64,000 nt of DNA from Oscheius onirici (taxonomy: Eukaryota > Nematoda > Chromadorea > Rhabditida > Rhabditidae), in the NCBI GenBank assembly GCA_932521025.1, contig OW051470.1, positions 6,620,501 through 6,684,500 of the forward strand, given 5' to 3'. Below are positions 47,278 to 61,136 of the stretch, piece after piece. Made by a program: the position numbers and the translations under genes. The notes below the pieces were generated by a model. The model searched no databases and had not been told where the DNA came from. It worked only from the letters and a program-made list of their open reading frames with translations. The first letter of the stretch is position 1, and each line of letters opens with the position of its first letter.

Positions 47278-48976
47278 ATGTCGTCGCAGCAGAAGATCGC
47301 CGGTCCTCAGGACTATCATAGCTCCTTCGATCCGGATGCCTACCTCGAACACTTCTTCAGCAAGTAAGTCTCTCTTTGTTTAACTCGTTCGAACGGCTCG
47401 AAAGGTTGCGAAAAAAAGTTCGACAGAGAAGAATAGATCCGAGTGGCAAGACTCATTTGTAACGTGTCGAGGGGCTGACAAATGACTCGACCTGAGAGGA
47501 CAAATAAACTGACGAGTCGTGTCTGATTGATCACTTCCCTCTCGGGTACGGGACCATTTTTTTAGTCATAAACCCCTTTGCAACAAGGAGCTTAATTTGA
47601 GACAGTACAGTAGGCTACTTGTTTACCAGATACCAACTATAATTTGAAAGAGGACACCGCGGTTTAAAAAAGTCTAGAATTATTCAAACTACCAGAGAAA
47701 ACAAGGTAAAGAAGTAGATCTCTCACTCAAAAGCCTGTCTGTGCGTCATCAGGATTAAGTCAAAACAACTTAAATTCAAATCACATTAGACGAGCTAAGT
47801 AGGAATCCAGAAACATTCTGTCAAGAAATTGTTCAAGCTCTATTGTCGTTGGACACTGAATTTCTGTAGTGCACTGCGGACAGTGATCGTAGATGGCTGG
47901 TTTCAGAACTACTATTGTTTCTAAACGTTTTCTGAATATAAGGAGTCAGATAACCAAAAGGATCCATTCTAGGCAAACCAATACTTTCTAGGAAGGCGAT
48001 CGAGCAAGGTACCCGAGTATCCCTCTTTGCCCTTCCCGTCTTTGCTCACATCATCCAACAGACTGTCCCAGAAGAAAAGAGACAGACTCTCCTCGACATC
48101 GGAGCCGGTAGCCCACAATGGTTTTGAATCTCAAGTGAGTTGCAGGCCCGACTGTCTATTCGGCTTTGTGCTTCCGAGATGTCGTTCAAAGAATCTATTT
48201 GACGGATTACGTCGAAAAGAATCTCGATTTGCTGAGAGTCTGGATCAAGGGAGACAGTCCCTACGACTGGGCTCCGACCATCAAGGTGATCCGTCGAACC
48301 GAAGGAGGTGGCGGATCTCCGACCAATGACAGTTACGCCGATGACGAGGAGAAAGCCAAGGAAATTGTCAGGGTACGGTTTGTTCAAGAACATTCTGAAC
48401 TTCAAAGCACCCAATGTTTGTTTACCACAACCGTCTAAAGACTGAGTAATTGGAAACAAAATTTGAAGAACTGTACAAAAACGAGCATTTTCAGAGAGGA
48501 GGAATCAGCTTCGCCGACGTTCATTGTGACCCCGTGGTTCCGGAACTGGTTGGTCGTCAAGTGGACATCCTTCTGACCATTTTCACTCTGGAAAGTGCCT
48601 GTCAGAACTACGATCAGTACGTCAAGTGCGTCAAAAACATGGTCGCTCATCTTCGCTCTGGAGGAAAGTTCATTCTCGGATCTGTTCTGGAGGACGATAG
48701 CTACAATTCGGGCAAACAGGTAAAAAAGAACACCCTTTTGAGACCAAAGTTCGAGCACGCGACAACTGTCGAGGACAGCCGGTTCCTCATTGTCGACAAC
48801 TGACTATTTTTTGCGTCATCGAAAGTATCATTTTGCAGCTCATCTTCTCGTTGCTCCATCTGACGGAAGAGATGATTCTCAACGCGCTTGAAATGGCCGG
48901 AATTGATCTCTCCGCCACCAAAAAGTATGTTCTTCCGGACGAGGGAGTCATGTTCCTCATGGCCAACAAGATGTAA
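47278..48976 (+). CDS. NNMT/PNMT-family S-adenosylmethionine methyltransferase (ANMT-like)
   Basis: Family enzymes methylate nicotinamide or small amines. In C. elegans the member ANMT-1 uses nicotinamide or amines. The N terminus MSSQQKIAGPQDYHSSFDPD is followed by AYLEHFFSKKAIEQG (family YLxxxY/F) and the SAM-binding loop LLDIGAGPTVYSALC. Further on are IYLTDYVEKNLDLL, then VDILLTIFTLESAC and GGKFILGSVLEDDSY, and the C terminus is GVMFLMANKM. The exon boundary around 48373-48494 is ambiguous. The simplest intron joins KEIVR to RGGISFADVHCDP. The catalytic core is intact. Confidence 0.87.
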
Positions 48977-49290
48977 TTAGGCACCTAGAAGTAGGCACCA
49001 GTCATATCACACTTCATGTACCCCTTTTCTTCCCACTTTCTTAGGCCATGGGTTCACCCTTTACGTGTTTCTACAAGTATTTTATTATCTCTGTAGACCC
49101 TTTCTCATAAGTTTATCTCAAGCTGGTGAGTTTTACTTACAGACACGAACGCCGCTTCAAAACATATGTTGAAAATCGAGTATACACACGAGCTCCTATC
49201 ATAAAGAGAAAAAGTACAAGGGTAAATCTAGATATCAGCTACAGAGCGCTTGGACCACTTCGAGATTGAGCAGGGGCTTGGTTGGAGTTG

Positions 49291-52200
49291 CTACGGCCAT
49301 AAGATTGACGCATCTCTGAAAACAAACTGAAACTGACAGCGGAGGAAACCGACTTGTGACGTATTCGAGAATAGTCTCTCGATCCAAGCTAGACCCAACT
49401 CCGATGCGGTACAGGTCGGCCTCGTTTAGTCGAGCAAAGTCCTGTAGGGAACTAATGCGATGATGACGGAATTGTTCCGCGTATTTATCACAATTGATCG
49501 AGAACAAGACGTGCTCCACATCGACGCGACAGTCAAGTTGTCGAGCATTTCTGCCAAAAGGAGAGTCATGGCTGTAGTTGCTGAACTTCTTGCTGGGCTC
49601 GCTCGAAGAGAAAGAACGGCGGCGAAATCTGGAGCTTTAAGTTACGTAGAAAGAAAAGTATTACCTTTCGTTTGATGGTCCTTCCGCCTGAACAAGGCCT
49701 TTTTCGGAGATTCCGTCTTTTCGAATAGTTCCTCCAACCATTCGAGCATAAGTGATGCGACTGTGTTCCGATTGACCCTAAAACTAATGTCACACCAGTT
49801 CAGAAACCACGTTACCGAAGTGTTAGCTGGGCCCGTTGTATTTATTTCCTCGTTGGCCTTGTCGATGAGATCTCGTGGAGAAATTCTCTTCGGCATATCA
49901 TCCTCTTCGCCTCCAACCATTCGAGCATATGTGACGCGGCTGTGATCTGATTGCCCCTGAATTTAATGTCAAAACTGTTCAAAACCAAAGTTACCGAGGT
50001 GTTAGCCGGGCCAGTTGTATTTATTTCCTCGTTGGCCTTGTCGATGAGATCTCGTGGAGAAATTCTCTTCGGCATATCCTCCTCTTCGCGAGTGCTATTG
50101 TGTGAATCGTTGAAAAGCTTTTTGTTCGCCAGTAGAACCTTGTTCTGAGCTCGTCCTCTCCACGGATCAGAGTCATTCTTCCAATTGTCGTGTCTACCTC
50201 CATCATGGAAAGATCTACTACTGTCATGAGGAGTTCCGACATTATCGTGAGTAGGCTTCCAATTTTCCCGTGGAGGTCTCCAAGAGTCCTGACCAGATCT
50301 CTGAAAACAGAACAATAAATTAAACTATCAGGTGTGTGCATAATTTTTAGGAAAAATGTTGTATTTTTGGAATAACTTTTTGTAGGATGCACGAAAATAG
50401 CTTTTCAAAAAAAAAAGAAAAATTTGGTGTGGGCAAGCTCTATCTGATAGTGTATATATTGGTTAGGTATAGAATTATAATTTTTAAGTTTTAGCTGAAG
50501 CAATTTTTTTTCCTTTGAAGTAGAGCGATTTAGCGCACATCCCGGCCGAATTCCACAGAACGTCCAATTACAAATTTGAAGGTCTTGATGAAAAACATTG
50601 ATAGCCGCCACCCGATTTCCCAGAAATTATTCCTCGCTGAGATATGAAGGGTCCAAGTTACAAAAGTGACCAACTTCAGGCAGTTGCACAGCCCTAGCCC
50701 AAAGGTTTTGAAGAAATCGCCCGGTTGCATTTGAAAGAGCTCAATCTGGGCTACAAAACCCTGTATAGGACAAGGGAGTCACAATGGTAAATTTTCGAGA
50801 TATGCGTCTCCGAAGTTTGGGTGGCTACGGTGCGGTCAACTAATGATGGGGTATCATGGGTCAAAAAATATCGGCCGGGATGTGCGCTAAATCGCTCTAC
50901 TTCAAAGGAAAAAAAATTGCTTCAGCTAAAACTTAAAAATTATAATTCTATACCTAACCAATATATACACTATCAGATAGAGCTTGCCCACACCAAATTT
51001 TTCTTTTTTTTGAAAAGCTATTTTCGTGCATCCTACAAAAAGTTATTCCAAAAATACAATATTTTTCCTAAAAATTATGCACACACCTGATAGCAAAATC
51101 GTACCTGTGACTTAGCGTTTCCTGCGTTATTGCCAGTTTCTTTCACATAAGCGTTTTCATGAGGACCCATGTAGAAGGTCATGTAACCTTCCAAGGATGC
51201 GTCATCCATTCTACAGCGAGTTTGTTGTTGAGAATTGTATCGATTGTACTGTCTAGGTTCTTCAACTTCGCGCACATTCCTATAACGCTTATCATTTCGT
51301 TCCGGTCTGTCGTCGTTGTACTGAAATTTATGTATCATTCACAAGGAAACAGGAATATACCGGAAGGTTCCTTCCTCTTGGAAAATCATTCTTCCCAACG
51401 AAATCGCGAAAGCGGCGGTTAGGAGGACCTCGTCGATCACCGTTATAGAAGCCGCCACCTCTTCGACCTCGATAGCCTCCTATGAAAGAATAAATATTTT
51501 AGAGCGAACACGACTTACGCGAAAATCCACGGTGGTCGAATCCAGAATTGTCGAAAAAGGCTTCACGATTTCCGCGAAGCGGAACGTCCCTCTGGTCTAA
51601 AAGGCAATAATACCTAAATTTCATAGCCTCAAACATGATTCATTGAAGTCGTGGTTGAAGTATGGAACGAGCGACTCCTGCTGAAGAGCGATAAACGGAT
51701 CTACGACTGCTCCTGCTACGCTATCACCATTGGGAGCTTCTACAGTTGGAGCGGCACCAAACGGGTTCTCGACATCGTCCGACTCCACCGATCGTTCCAG
51801 CAGTAAAAGATCTCCCTTTTCGTTGACGCCTTCTACTCCTAGTTCCGGAAATTCGTAGTTCTGAAGCAGGTGTTACTCGGAAAATGCCAAAGTAACACCT
51901 GAATGTCCAGTTGACGACCTGTAACATGTAGCTGTTTAAGAACCTGGGCCATGTGAGATGGAACATCAGGGTCAGGAAGTGTGCAATCGGTTAGAATTTT
52001 TTCTCGCAGGAACGACTTGAGATATTTGTAGATGTTTCCCACATTGTGCTCTTGCGCAGTCATACAAACGAAGTGCTAAAGTTGGGCTTGAAGGTGAATG
52101 ATAACTGCGACATACAATTACAGGATCTTCTGGAAGGAGGTGAATCTGCTTCATGGATGGAGAGACGTAGTTGTGTACTTGGAATTCTTCGTCGTAAATC

Positions 52201-53439
52201 TTTTGAGTGGTCTAAATGGGTAAACATTAATAGAACAAATATATATTACATCGCGTTGGACCTTTGTCACAAGATCATCTCCCAACACATTGAACGACAT
52301 CTGAACTGGTTGCAGAGAGGTCATAATTTTTAGGGCATGAATCACGCCTTCTGCCTTGGATCCCGTGATGATAAAGTTTTGAAACTCGGTAAAGTGTGGG
52401 CGATCACCTTGGATTGGAATGAAGTGCAGATAAACGTCGGCAGTACGTGCAATCGCCACCTAAATACATGTGCTCAGCTACTTGGTTATTACCAGCTGCT
52501 CGGCACGTTCTCCTCCGAGGTACATTTCCATCTGCATCAGAGGAATCGTCAGTTCAGCTACGAACAGCTTTTCATTGCGATTGGAGTCTCGGTTGTAGAA
52601 AGCCGCTCTCAAGTGCTGAACGGCGGTGGCAAGTTCTTTCTCTTGGGACAAAGTTCCGGATACTCGGATCGTAGGTTTCTAAACATATGGTAACCTCAAT
52701 ATTCGGAGAACCGGTACCTCGAACATCTGCTTCTGTTGAGGGCCAATAGTTTCGTAGAACAGATTGTCTGGCAGGCTTTTCCTCTGAAGATCAAGCCAGC
52801 GGTACAAGTCTTCCGGGTTCTCGATTTCAACGGGCAACGAGAGGCTAACAGTCGTCAGAGCTCGAATACGCTCTCTGGCCTGTTCAACACCGCTAATCGA
52901 GCCACTGATGGCAACCTGAAAGTGGTCGACGTTAAGAATTTGAGTGACAAACCTGACAAGAGAGAACGCCTACATCTTCGCGATCTGGGAAACGAATCAG
53001 AGTGTTGGTCTGTTTCATAATTGTTGCAAGACTATCTGGTGATCTCCTCCTATACAATGAGATTGTCTCATCTTTAAAAATCTGCATGGTTAGGGTGACA
53101 TCCAAGGGATTCAAATTTTTTGTTTGCTGAAAACAATTGTTATGAGAACACAAAATAAAAACCAACCAGTTGTGTCGAGCTCCATGAATAGCCGTGTTCG
53201 AGTAGTAGCGGCAACAACGACTTCTGATGCTTTTCGTGGGATAGACGGGTACGACGATTATTCTCCCTCAACATCTGAAATTTATCTTCAGAAACAATTC
53301 TCAACGCACAAATTACTCTATTTGTTTGCTGGCCTTCGTGGAAAAAGTCCTCATTGTCCTTCAAAATTTGACGCAATAGCGGCGACGGGTCTAATTTCAT
53401 GGGATTGGTGTGTTCTACAATGATTGTTGCATCGCGCAT
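49291..53439 (-). CDS. Bicaudal-C / GLD-3-like RNA-binding protein (degenerate KH domains, SAM domain)
   Basis: BicC proteins bind mRNA 3' UTRs and recruit deadenylases or poly(A) polymerases in germ line and embryo. The N-terminal region (from MRDATIIVEHTNPMK) leads to KH-like units. The first is NPLDVTLTMQIFKDE, then NTLIRFPDREDV and VAISGSISGVEQARERIRAL, matching BicC KH (HIHFPDSNR, VSIAGxxxGVExARxxIR). The usual GxxG loop is absent, as in GLD-3. Another KH unit has DVYLHFIPIQGD and NFIITGSKAEGVIHALKIM. An RG-rich disordered part (RGRRGGGF region) follows, then a C-terminal SAM domain: YAEQFRHHRISSLQDFARL and IGVGSSLDRETILEYV. A foldback element and a 179-bp tandem duplication lie within the gene. 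The last exon frame is uncertain (stop at 49291 or 49235). Confidence 0.8.
49740..50110 (-). repeat. 179-bp tandem duplication of an exon-intron unit inside the BicC gene
   Basis: Two near-identical units repeat with a period of 179 bp (the ATG of MPKR at 50075 and at 49896). Each unit encodes PKRISPRDLIDKANEE plus INTTGPANTS, then a short intron and GQS(D/E)HSR(V/I)TYARMVGG. Exon and intron are both copied and remain in frame, so the protein carries the segment twice. Confidence 0.85.
50328..51090. mobile_element. Long foldback (mariner-like MITE) element in a BicC intron
   Basis: The arms are about 220 bp and almost perfectly inverted. Both ends read TCAGGTGTGTGCATAATTTT inward and are flanked by TA (50326-50327 and 51091-51092), the target duplication typical of Tc1/mariner elements. 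The spacer is about 320 bp and has no transposase frame. It lies in the intron between the exons ending GNNAGNAKSQ and starting RSGQDSWRPP. Confidence 0.85.
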
Positions 53440-54101
53440 GGCAGAACTTCTGAAAAAGAAGATGTAAACACGTTGAAAAAACAAGAACAATGGCAAGACG
53501 GATACAGGTCTTTCCAAAATGAGCTGCAAATATCGAGTCACGCGCACCGAAACTATTTTTCTTCTTGCCAGTTAATTTCGTTAATTTTTTCTACCCTTAG
53601 CACAAGTACATGCATTCCACAGTACTGCAACAAAAAAAATAGAAAAATGTAAAAAGGCAGCTAAACGGGCGGAAATGGTTTTTGAGGGCGTGGCTCGATT
53701 CTTGAACTCATTTTGGCGACACCTATATGTAATGCAATTCGCGTTTGATTACTCAAAAGATAAGAGTAAATGGCTACGTCGTTTCCGTTGGTTTCTGGTT
53801 AAAAATATGGAAAAAAAGAACCTTGATTCGGCAGACATTTTCAGCTTTTTGTTTGCGGCATGAAAAAGTGGAAACAAGAGATTTTAGGAAATTAAAACTT
53901 TTTGGGGTCGGTTACGGTAATTAGAACATAGAGTTTCGGCGCCAATTTGAAAGTAGTTTTCTCGCAAAGTAGGAACGGAGTTGACACTGACATCGACGCG
54001 CAAAGCCCCCAACGTTCACTTCGTTTTCATGTCATAATATCTCACTACAAACTAAAAGGAGTGTACAAAATAAGCTTTTATTACTGCCAGAATCTGTCCA
54101 T
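53440..54101. other. Spacer between BicC and tubulin genes
   Basis: Both neighbouring genes lie on the minus strand, so this holds the BicC promoter and the tubulin 3' end. A 62-codon frame at 53675-53863 has no domain and resembles no family. Confidence 0.4.
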
Positions 54102-56557
<2,456 letters not shown>

Positions 56558-56701
56558 CTAAACAAACCAAATAAAGCGACAGAAGAGCAAGATACTCCTT
56601 CACTCGGCATGTCGAATCTGTGTCGGGAGATTGTGAAAAACGCGAAGATGACCGCAGAAGATTGGCTGTGGAAATGCCGCAAGGCCGATGAAAAAGAGCG
56701 A

Positions 56702-57879
56702 TTAGTGGTCGGACACATGGGTGTGAGGAAGGCTACATGGCAAGATGGTTTCGAGCTCGCGGAGGTCACGAACCTGGAATTGTTTTTTTGGAGAACGAAA
56801 ATAACCTACTTGGACGATTCTCCCTTCAAAGAGTCGTCTCTGCTGGGTTGTGGTCTGAGAAGGCATCTCTCCGAGTCGGACAGCGGTTGATCGGTCTGGA
56901 CAGTCTTTCAATAACAGACACCGCATTCGTTGCAACTGGATGAAACAGTCTTCCGCATGTACCTCGTAGACGATTATGGCCATCTTCTTGTGATGAGAAG
57001 TCACGAAATGGACTATGAGGAAAAAGAGAAGAGGTAGGTTGATGTTGGGGAAGAGGAGTGGGAAGCCGAGGAAGTTGTAATCGGAACAGAAGAGACCAAA
57101 CGAGACGTCCAGCATTGTTAACTGCAATGACAGTTGATATTAATCGAGTTGGGATTGATGAGCTGAAACATACCACAAGGAAAGAGAAGTGCAGATACAG
57201 TAGCACAAAATTGATGATCATGGTTCTGTTTGCCGTGTACAGTCTTCTTTTCAAGCCATGACTAAATAACCGGGCAATGATAAAGAAATCCTTGCAGAAG
57301 GGAAAGAAGGCAACTGCTGAAGAGACGGCCAAGGCAGAGAGAAGAAGCGGAGAAGCTGCCAGTCCCTGGGAGAGATAAAGAATCCGAATCAGATACGGTA
57401 TGCCCATTGCAGCTCCAAAATGATGTCCTGGTACCTTTTTCCTCGTCAAACATTCCTTGTCTCTGAATATCAAAATGTTCTAAAGCATGCTTATTCACCC
57501 TCTGGATAGAATGTACTGTTCCCATTTGTGGGAAAATATTCTGATCACACAGAATACGATGAAAAGAAAGGTTGTTTGTCTCTGTGCCTCGCAATCCTGG
57601 AACACTCGTGTCGAGCTGAAAACCACTCTCGTCGGCAATTTGCATAGAGAATAAGCACACTTACTTGAGACTAGTCTCCAGACAGCTATGACTGATTTGT
57701 CCCCTGAAGCGGAGATTGAATAGTCCCGTAGCAAAGACGAGGAAGATAGTTCCACTGAAGATGGCAAAAGTCCGGACGAGACGATAGACAAAGTCGACAC
57801 ATTTGGCCATGACTCGAAGCCACGGATATCGGGCGAAAAGAGGCCGTTTGATTCGCCGATTGAATACGGAAGGAGCCAT
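56702..57879 (-). CDS. Unknown multipass membrane protein
   Basis: The start MAPSVFNRRIKRPLFARYPW (57879) is followed by hydrophobic segments FAIFSGTIFLVFATGLFNL, TTFLFIVFCVIRIF, GIPYLIRILYLSQGLAAS, a long run LLLSALAVSSAVAFFPF, TMIINFVLLYLHFSFLV and LLFPNINLPLLFFLIVHFVT, about six helices in all. The frame was tracked over four introns, including a 36-nt one near 56768-56803. The cytoplasmic-like tail has CFIQLQRMRCLLLKDCPD and VRDLRELETILPC and ends HTHVSDH. No family was recognised. Plus-strand frames over 56560-57030 also look partly protein-like, so the 3' end is uncertain. Confidence 0.55.
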
Positions 57880-58431
57880 TTGTGAGCAGTGAGAGGGCTT
57901 CAAAACGGCTGCGAGAATCACATTTGGCGGGAGGAGACAAATAAGAATGGGGAGGGCACATTCTTTAGAAGAATTCCAGGTACTGCTGCTTGTCAAAAGG
58001 GTTCATATAAAATATTAAAACGGCGTCTGTGGTCTGTGTGTCTGTTCGTCCATGGCCACGAGAATTGTCGTAGCAAGTCAAGAGTTGTCAGGATTACATA
58101 GCAAGTTACTTAGGAACTTTGAGTTTTGAACTTGGAGGCCAGTTACTTTCGCCAAATAGGAAGCTTTAGAAATATGTATGGAGCCGTTAGAAAACTGACG
58201 CTACGACGCTACAATAATACAATAGCAACCCTTTCTTTGGAGTCGGGAACTGAGGAATGAACAGATGAAAGTGTAACCAAAATTAGGTCAGAAGTTTCCG
58301 TTTTCTTTGGAACCAATGAGTGGAAGAAGACTGAAGAAGGCAAATCTTGCGAAACAAGTACATTTCTGATGAAAATAGCGAATAAGCTGCTTGCTTCATT
58401 TGCTACATGGACTAGATACAGGATAATCGTT
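57880..58431. other. Spacer, no gene seen
   Basis: About 550 bp between the membrane-protein start and the stop of the next minus-strand gene. A GTCCATGGCCACG block near 58048 recurs near 18122 with similar flanks, perhaps another dispersed repeat fragment. Confidence 0.35.
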
Positions 58432-58952
58432 TCATAAGCCATCCACCGAGGCCGGTTCTCCGTCTGACAAGGGAGTTTCGTCCAATCCGGGTCCAGGGCT
58501 CAATCTGGGAATCTTACAAGGGCGATCGAAATCGTCGAATTCTTGTCTCCTCTGAACGTCTGCTACTTTCTAAACAAAACGAACCAACCTCTCTCAAAAT
58601 AGACTTCAAGATATCTCGTCTACTGTATCCCATTTCTAATAGATTAAAGGCGGATGATATGAGTTTTAGATGTTCCGGGACACTTGTCGAGATGAAGTTA
58701 CTGAATTGGATCAGAACTTGACTGAGACTCGGACTTTGCGGTTTCATCAGTTCCTTATACTGATCGAACATTTCCGTTATCTGGGTGAGAACGCTTTTAT
58801 CATCTTCTTTCTTCCCTCACCTGTTTGATTTCATCGAAACTGAAGCCAAGTTGCATGAGGTCTAACACTCGATCTGCCGGTAATTTTGTCTCTTCTTCCG
58901 CCGGAGTTGTTGGTGTTGGGAATTCTATTGAGCCCAGGGTGGAGCGCAAAAT
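58432..58952 (-). CDS. Unknown helical protein, 5' end missing, with a possible 19-nt intron
   Basis: No initiator exon was found. The first exon seen starts ILRSTLGSIEFPTPTTPAEE and includes PADRVLDLMQLGFSFDEIKQ. The next has EMFDQYKELMKP, FSNFISTSVPEHLKLISSAF and NLLEMGYSRRDILKSIL. The pairs LMQLGFSFDEI and LLEMGYSRRDI resemble UBA-type MGF/Y helices, a weak hint. The tail KVADVQRRQEFDDFDRPC and IPRLSPGPGLDETPLSDGEP is reached only if 19 nt (gttggttcgttttgtttag) are removed. Otherwise the protein ends ETRIRRFRSPL. Function is unknown. Confidence 0.5.
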
Positions 58953-59327
58953 CTGGAAATTGAGACCCTATCTCTCTTGTATTATGAAGAACTGCAATTT
59001 TTCCAACATCTCAACAGTAACTGACACATATTTTCTTTCCTGATTTCCTCCTACAGTTTGCTAGAGGCGAGGGCAACACATGTCAAGATTTATCCCTGGA
59101 TAAACTTTATATAATGTGTGACAATTAAAAATTATTTCTTGACAAGTCTAGCATAAAAGATTTCCGACACCTTAAACACTACTAAATAGACGTGTGTCAG
59201 TAATGCTCTGCTGGAAATCACGATTTCGTGGTAGCACGATGTGAACAAACAAAAACCAAAGTCCCTTTCTCACAATCAGTTATCTAAAGAATGCCACCCG
59301 AGCTGTTTACATCAGCTACGATCTCGG

Positions 59328-59903
59328 TTATCGAACGAGCCATCCCATGACTGTTCCCTTCCCACAGCTTTTCTCACTCACATCATTGTTTCCGGGCAAG
59401 AGAAGCATACTCTGAAGCGTGGGAGACGTCATCAAATAGTTCTGTGAGTCGACTGTCGGGGTCTCTGCTCCTAGACTACTCGAACCGTTCCTACTGCCAG
59501 TCGGTTCAAATTTCTCCTTGTTCTGTTTCAGTCGGTTCTTGAGACTGGCTCTTTGGATGTCAGCTGCCCGGCAGATTCTATCAAAGAAAGTCTCCTTCTG
59601 CGGTCCGAGTATCTTTCCCAAACTACAAAGACATTATCAGCTGCAAGGCGGTCTCACTTGTGAATCTTCTTGAGCTGATCGAATGTGATGGCCGTTTTCG
59701 CGTTGACACTCGATTCCTTCTGCTGTCGAATGTCCCGTTCCAGTGTCTGGATTTCCCTCTCGACCTCTTGCTGCAGAACAACTTGATGATACTACTAGAC
59801 CGAGGAAGCCTACCGCGAAGAAAAGATGCTGAGCAGTCAGAGTCAGATCATCTGCTTGACTCTCCGCCTTGACGTCCTGACTCGGTTGTGATTCCTCGGA
59901 CAT
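59328..59903 (-). CDS. Small coiled-coil protein of unknown function
   Basis: Three exons give about 165 aa. The start MSEESQPSQDVKAESQADDL leads to a charged coiled coil (QEVEREIQTLERDIRQQKES) and AKTAITFDQLKKIHN, then LGKILGPQKETFFDRICRAA and a low-complexity tail rich in Ser, Asn and Thr, ending KGTVMGWLVR. The introns are 43 and about 36 nt and restore the frame cleanly. The pattern suggests a subunit of a larger complex, but no family could be named. Confidence 0.55.
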
Positions 59904-60068
59904 CCTCTCTGAAAGCTGCAAAATGATTGAAATGAACCGGATCGATGGGGTGGTGTACCATGGAGGAGCATTGATAATGCGCTCTCTCTAAGTGTAGCCG
60001 ATAAGGATCCAACGTTGTTATCTATATGAAAGAGTCAGAGTCCCAAACGAGGACCATAATCATAGTCT

Positions 60069-61136
60069 TTATTGTCCCATTACTGTCTCAAGATCGTATT
60101 CGGGTTCACCGGCAAAGACCGTCTCAAAATGACGAATGTGTCCTTCCAGAGGCTGGCGAATTCGAGCAACTTCGGGCCGCTCGGACATAGTCTTGAACCA
60201 CCTTGAAAATTCAGCAGTTTCATCTTTTACCGACAGCATATCCTTCCACTGAACGGAACTGTTTGATTCATAAAATTCCCACTCACCATGTTCTGAAAGA
60301 TCCAAAATCGTTCGGTTAGAGGAAAGATCATGTAGTCGGCAAAACCTGGGTGATCTCCTGAGAGGAAGGCAGAGTTCTGAAGATTGGGCTGGAGTACTAG
60401 TCTTCCTTCGGTCAGCTTTCTGGAAGTTTCCTTCAGAAGGAGCACAATCGGAAACTAGGAAAATTGTATATTTAACTGCAAAGTGATACACAATGTCATC
60501 CGATTTCTGGATCTATGATTTCAACACTCACTCTGACATCTTATTCCACTTTTCCTCCGTCTTGTCCTTGTCTATTCCATGCTTCTTTAAAGCTCCAAGG
60601 AATGGGATCACCTTTTTACTGAGCTGGTTTGTCTTCTCCAACTCCTCGTTCCTCTTGTTCTCATCATCCGAAAGTACTGTCGTCTCGGGCTCAATAACGT
60701 CCAACAACTCTGCTATTTTCATCGAATCTCTTCCAATTATCTAAAGAGGTGAAGTTTTGATTCAGTCTCCACTTACCGTATCTCCTAATTGGAGAGTAGG
60801 AACACTTCCCTTCTTGTGTTTGTTTGTATACCATTCGGGTTTATCGGCAAGGTTGATGTTCACGACGTCGGCACTAAAAGATCAAATAATTCCAGGAAAG
60901 TCGGACTAACCTGCTGTTTTTCCTTGAAATGTAGAGCTGAACACGTTCAGTGAACGGACAAAAGGCCATTCCATTTACTCTGAACCTTTTGGTTAGAGCT
61001 GGTTCAGGATCACCTAAACATTTTTTCTCTCGACCTCTCCAACGAACTAACCGTTTCTCAAAGCCTTGGAGTTGATTCCAGGAATGAATTCATAAGCGGC
61101 AGTCATTGTTGCGAGTGAGAGGAGAAAAATTCGCAT
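60069..61136 (-). CDS. Omega-class glutathione transferase with signal peptide
   Basis: Omega GSTs use an active-site Cys for thioltransferase and dehydroascorbate reduction. The fold starts after a short hydrophobic N terminus (MRIFLLSLATMTAAYEFIPG), probably a signal peptide, which is unusual for this class. The thioredoxin-like domain has the omega signature (ALRNGDPEPALTKRFRV, then MAFCPFTERVQLYISRK), with NINLADKPEWYTNKHKKG and SVPTLQLGDT. The C-terminal helical domain includes FLSGDHPGFADYMIFPLTER. The CPF motif (active Cys) is intact. Ends EPEYDLETVMGQ. Confidence 0.85.
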
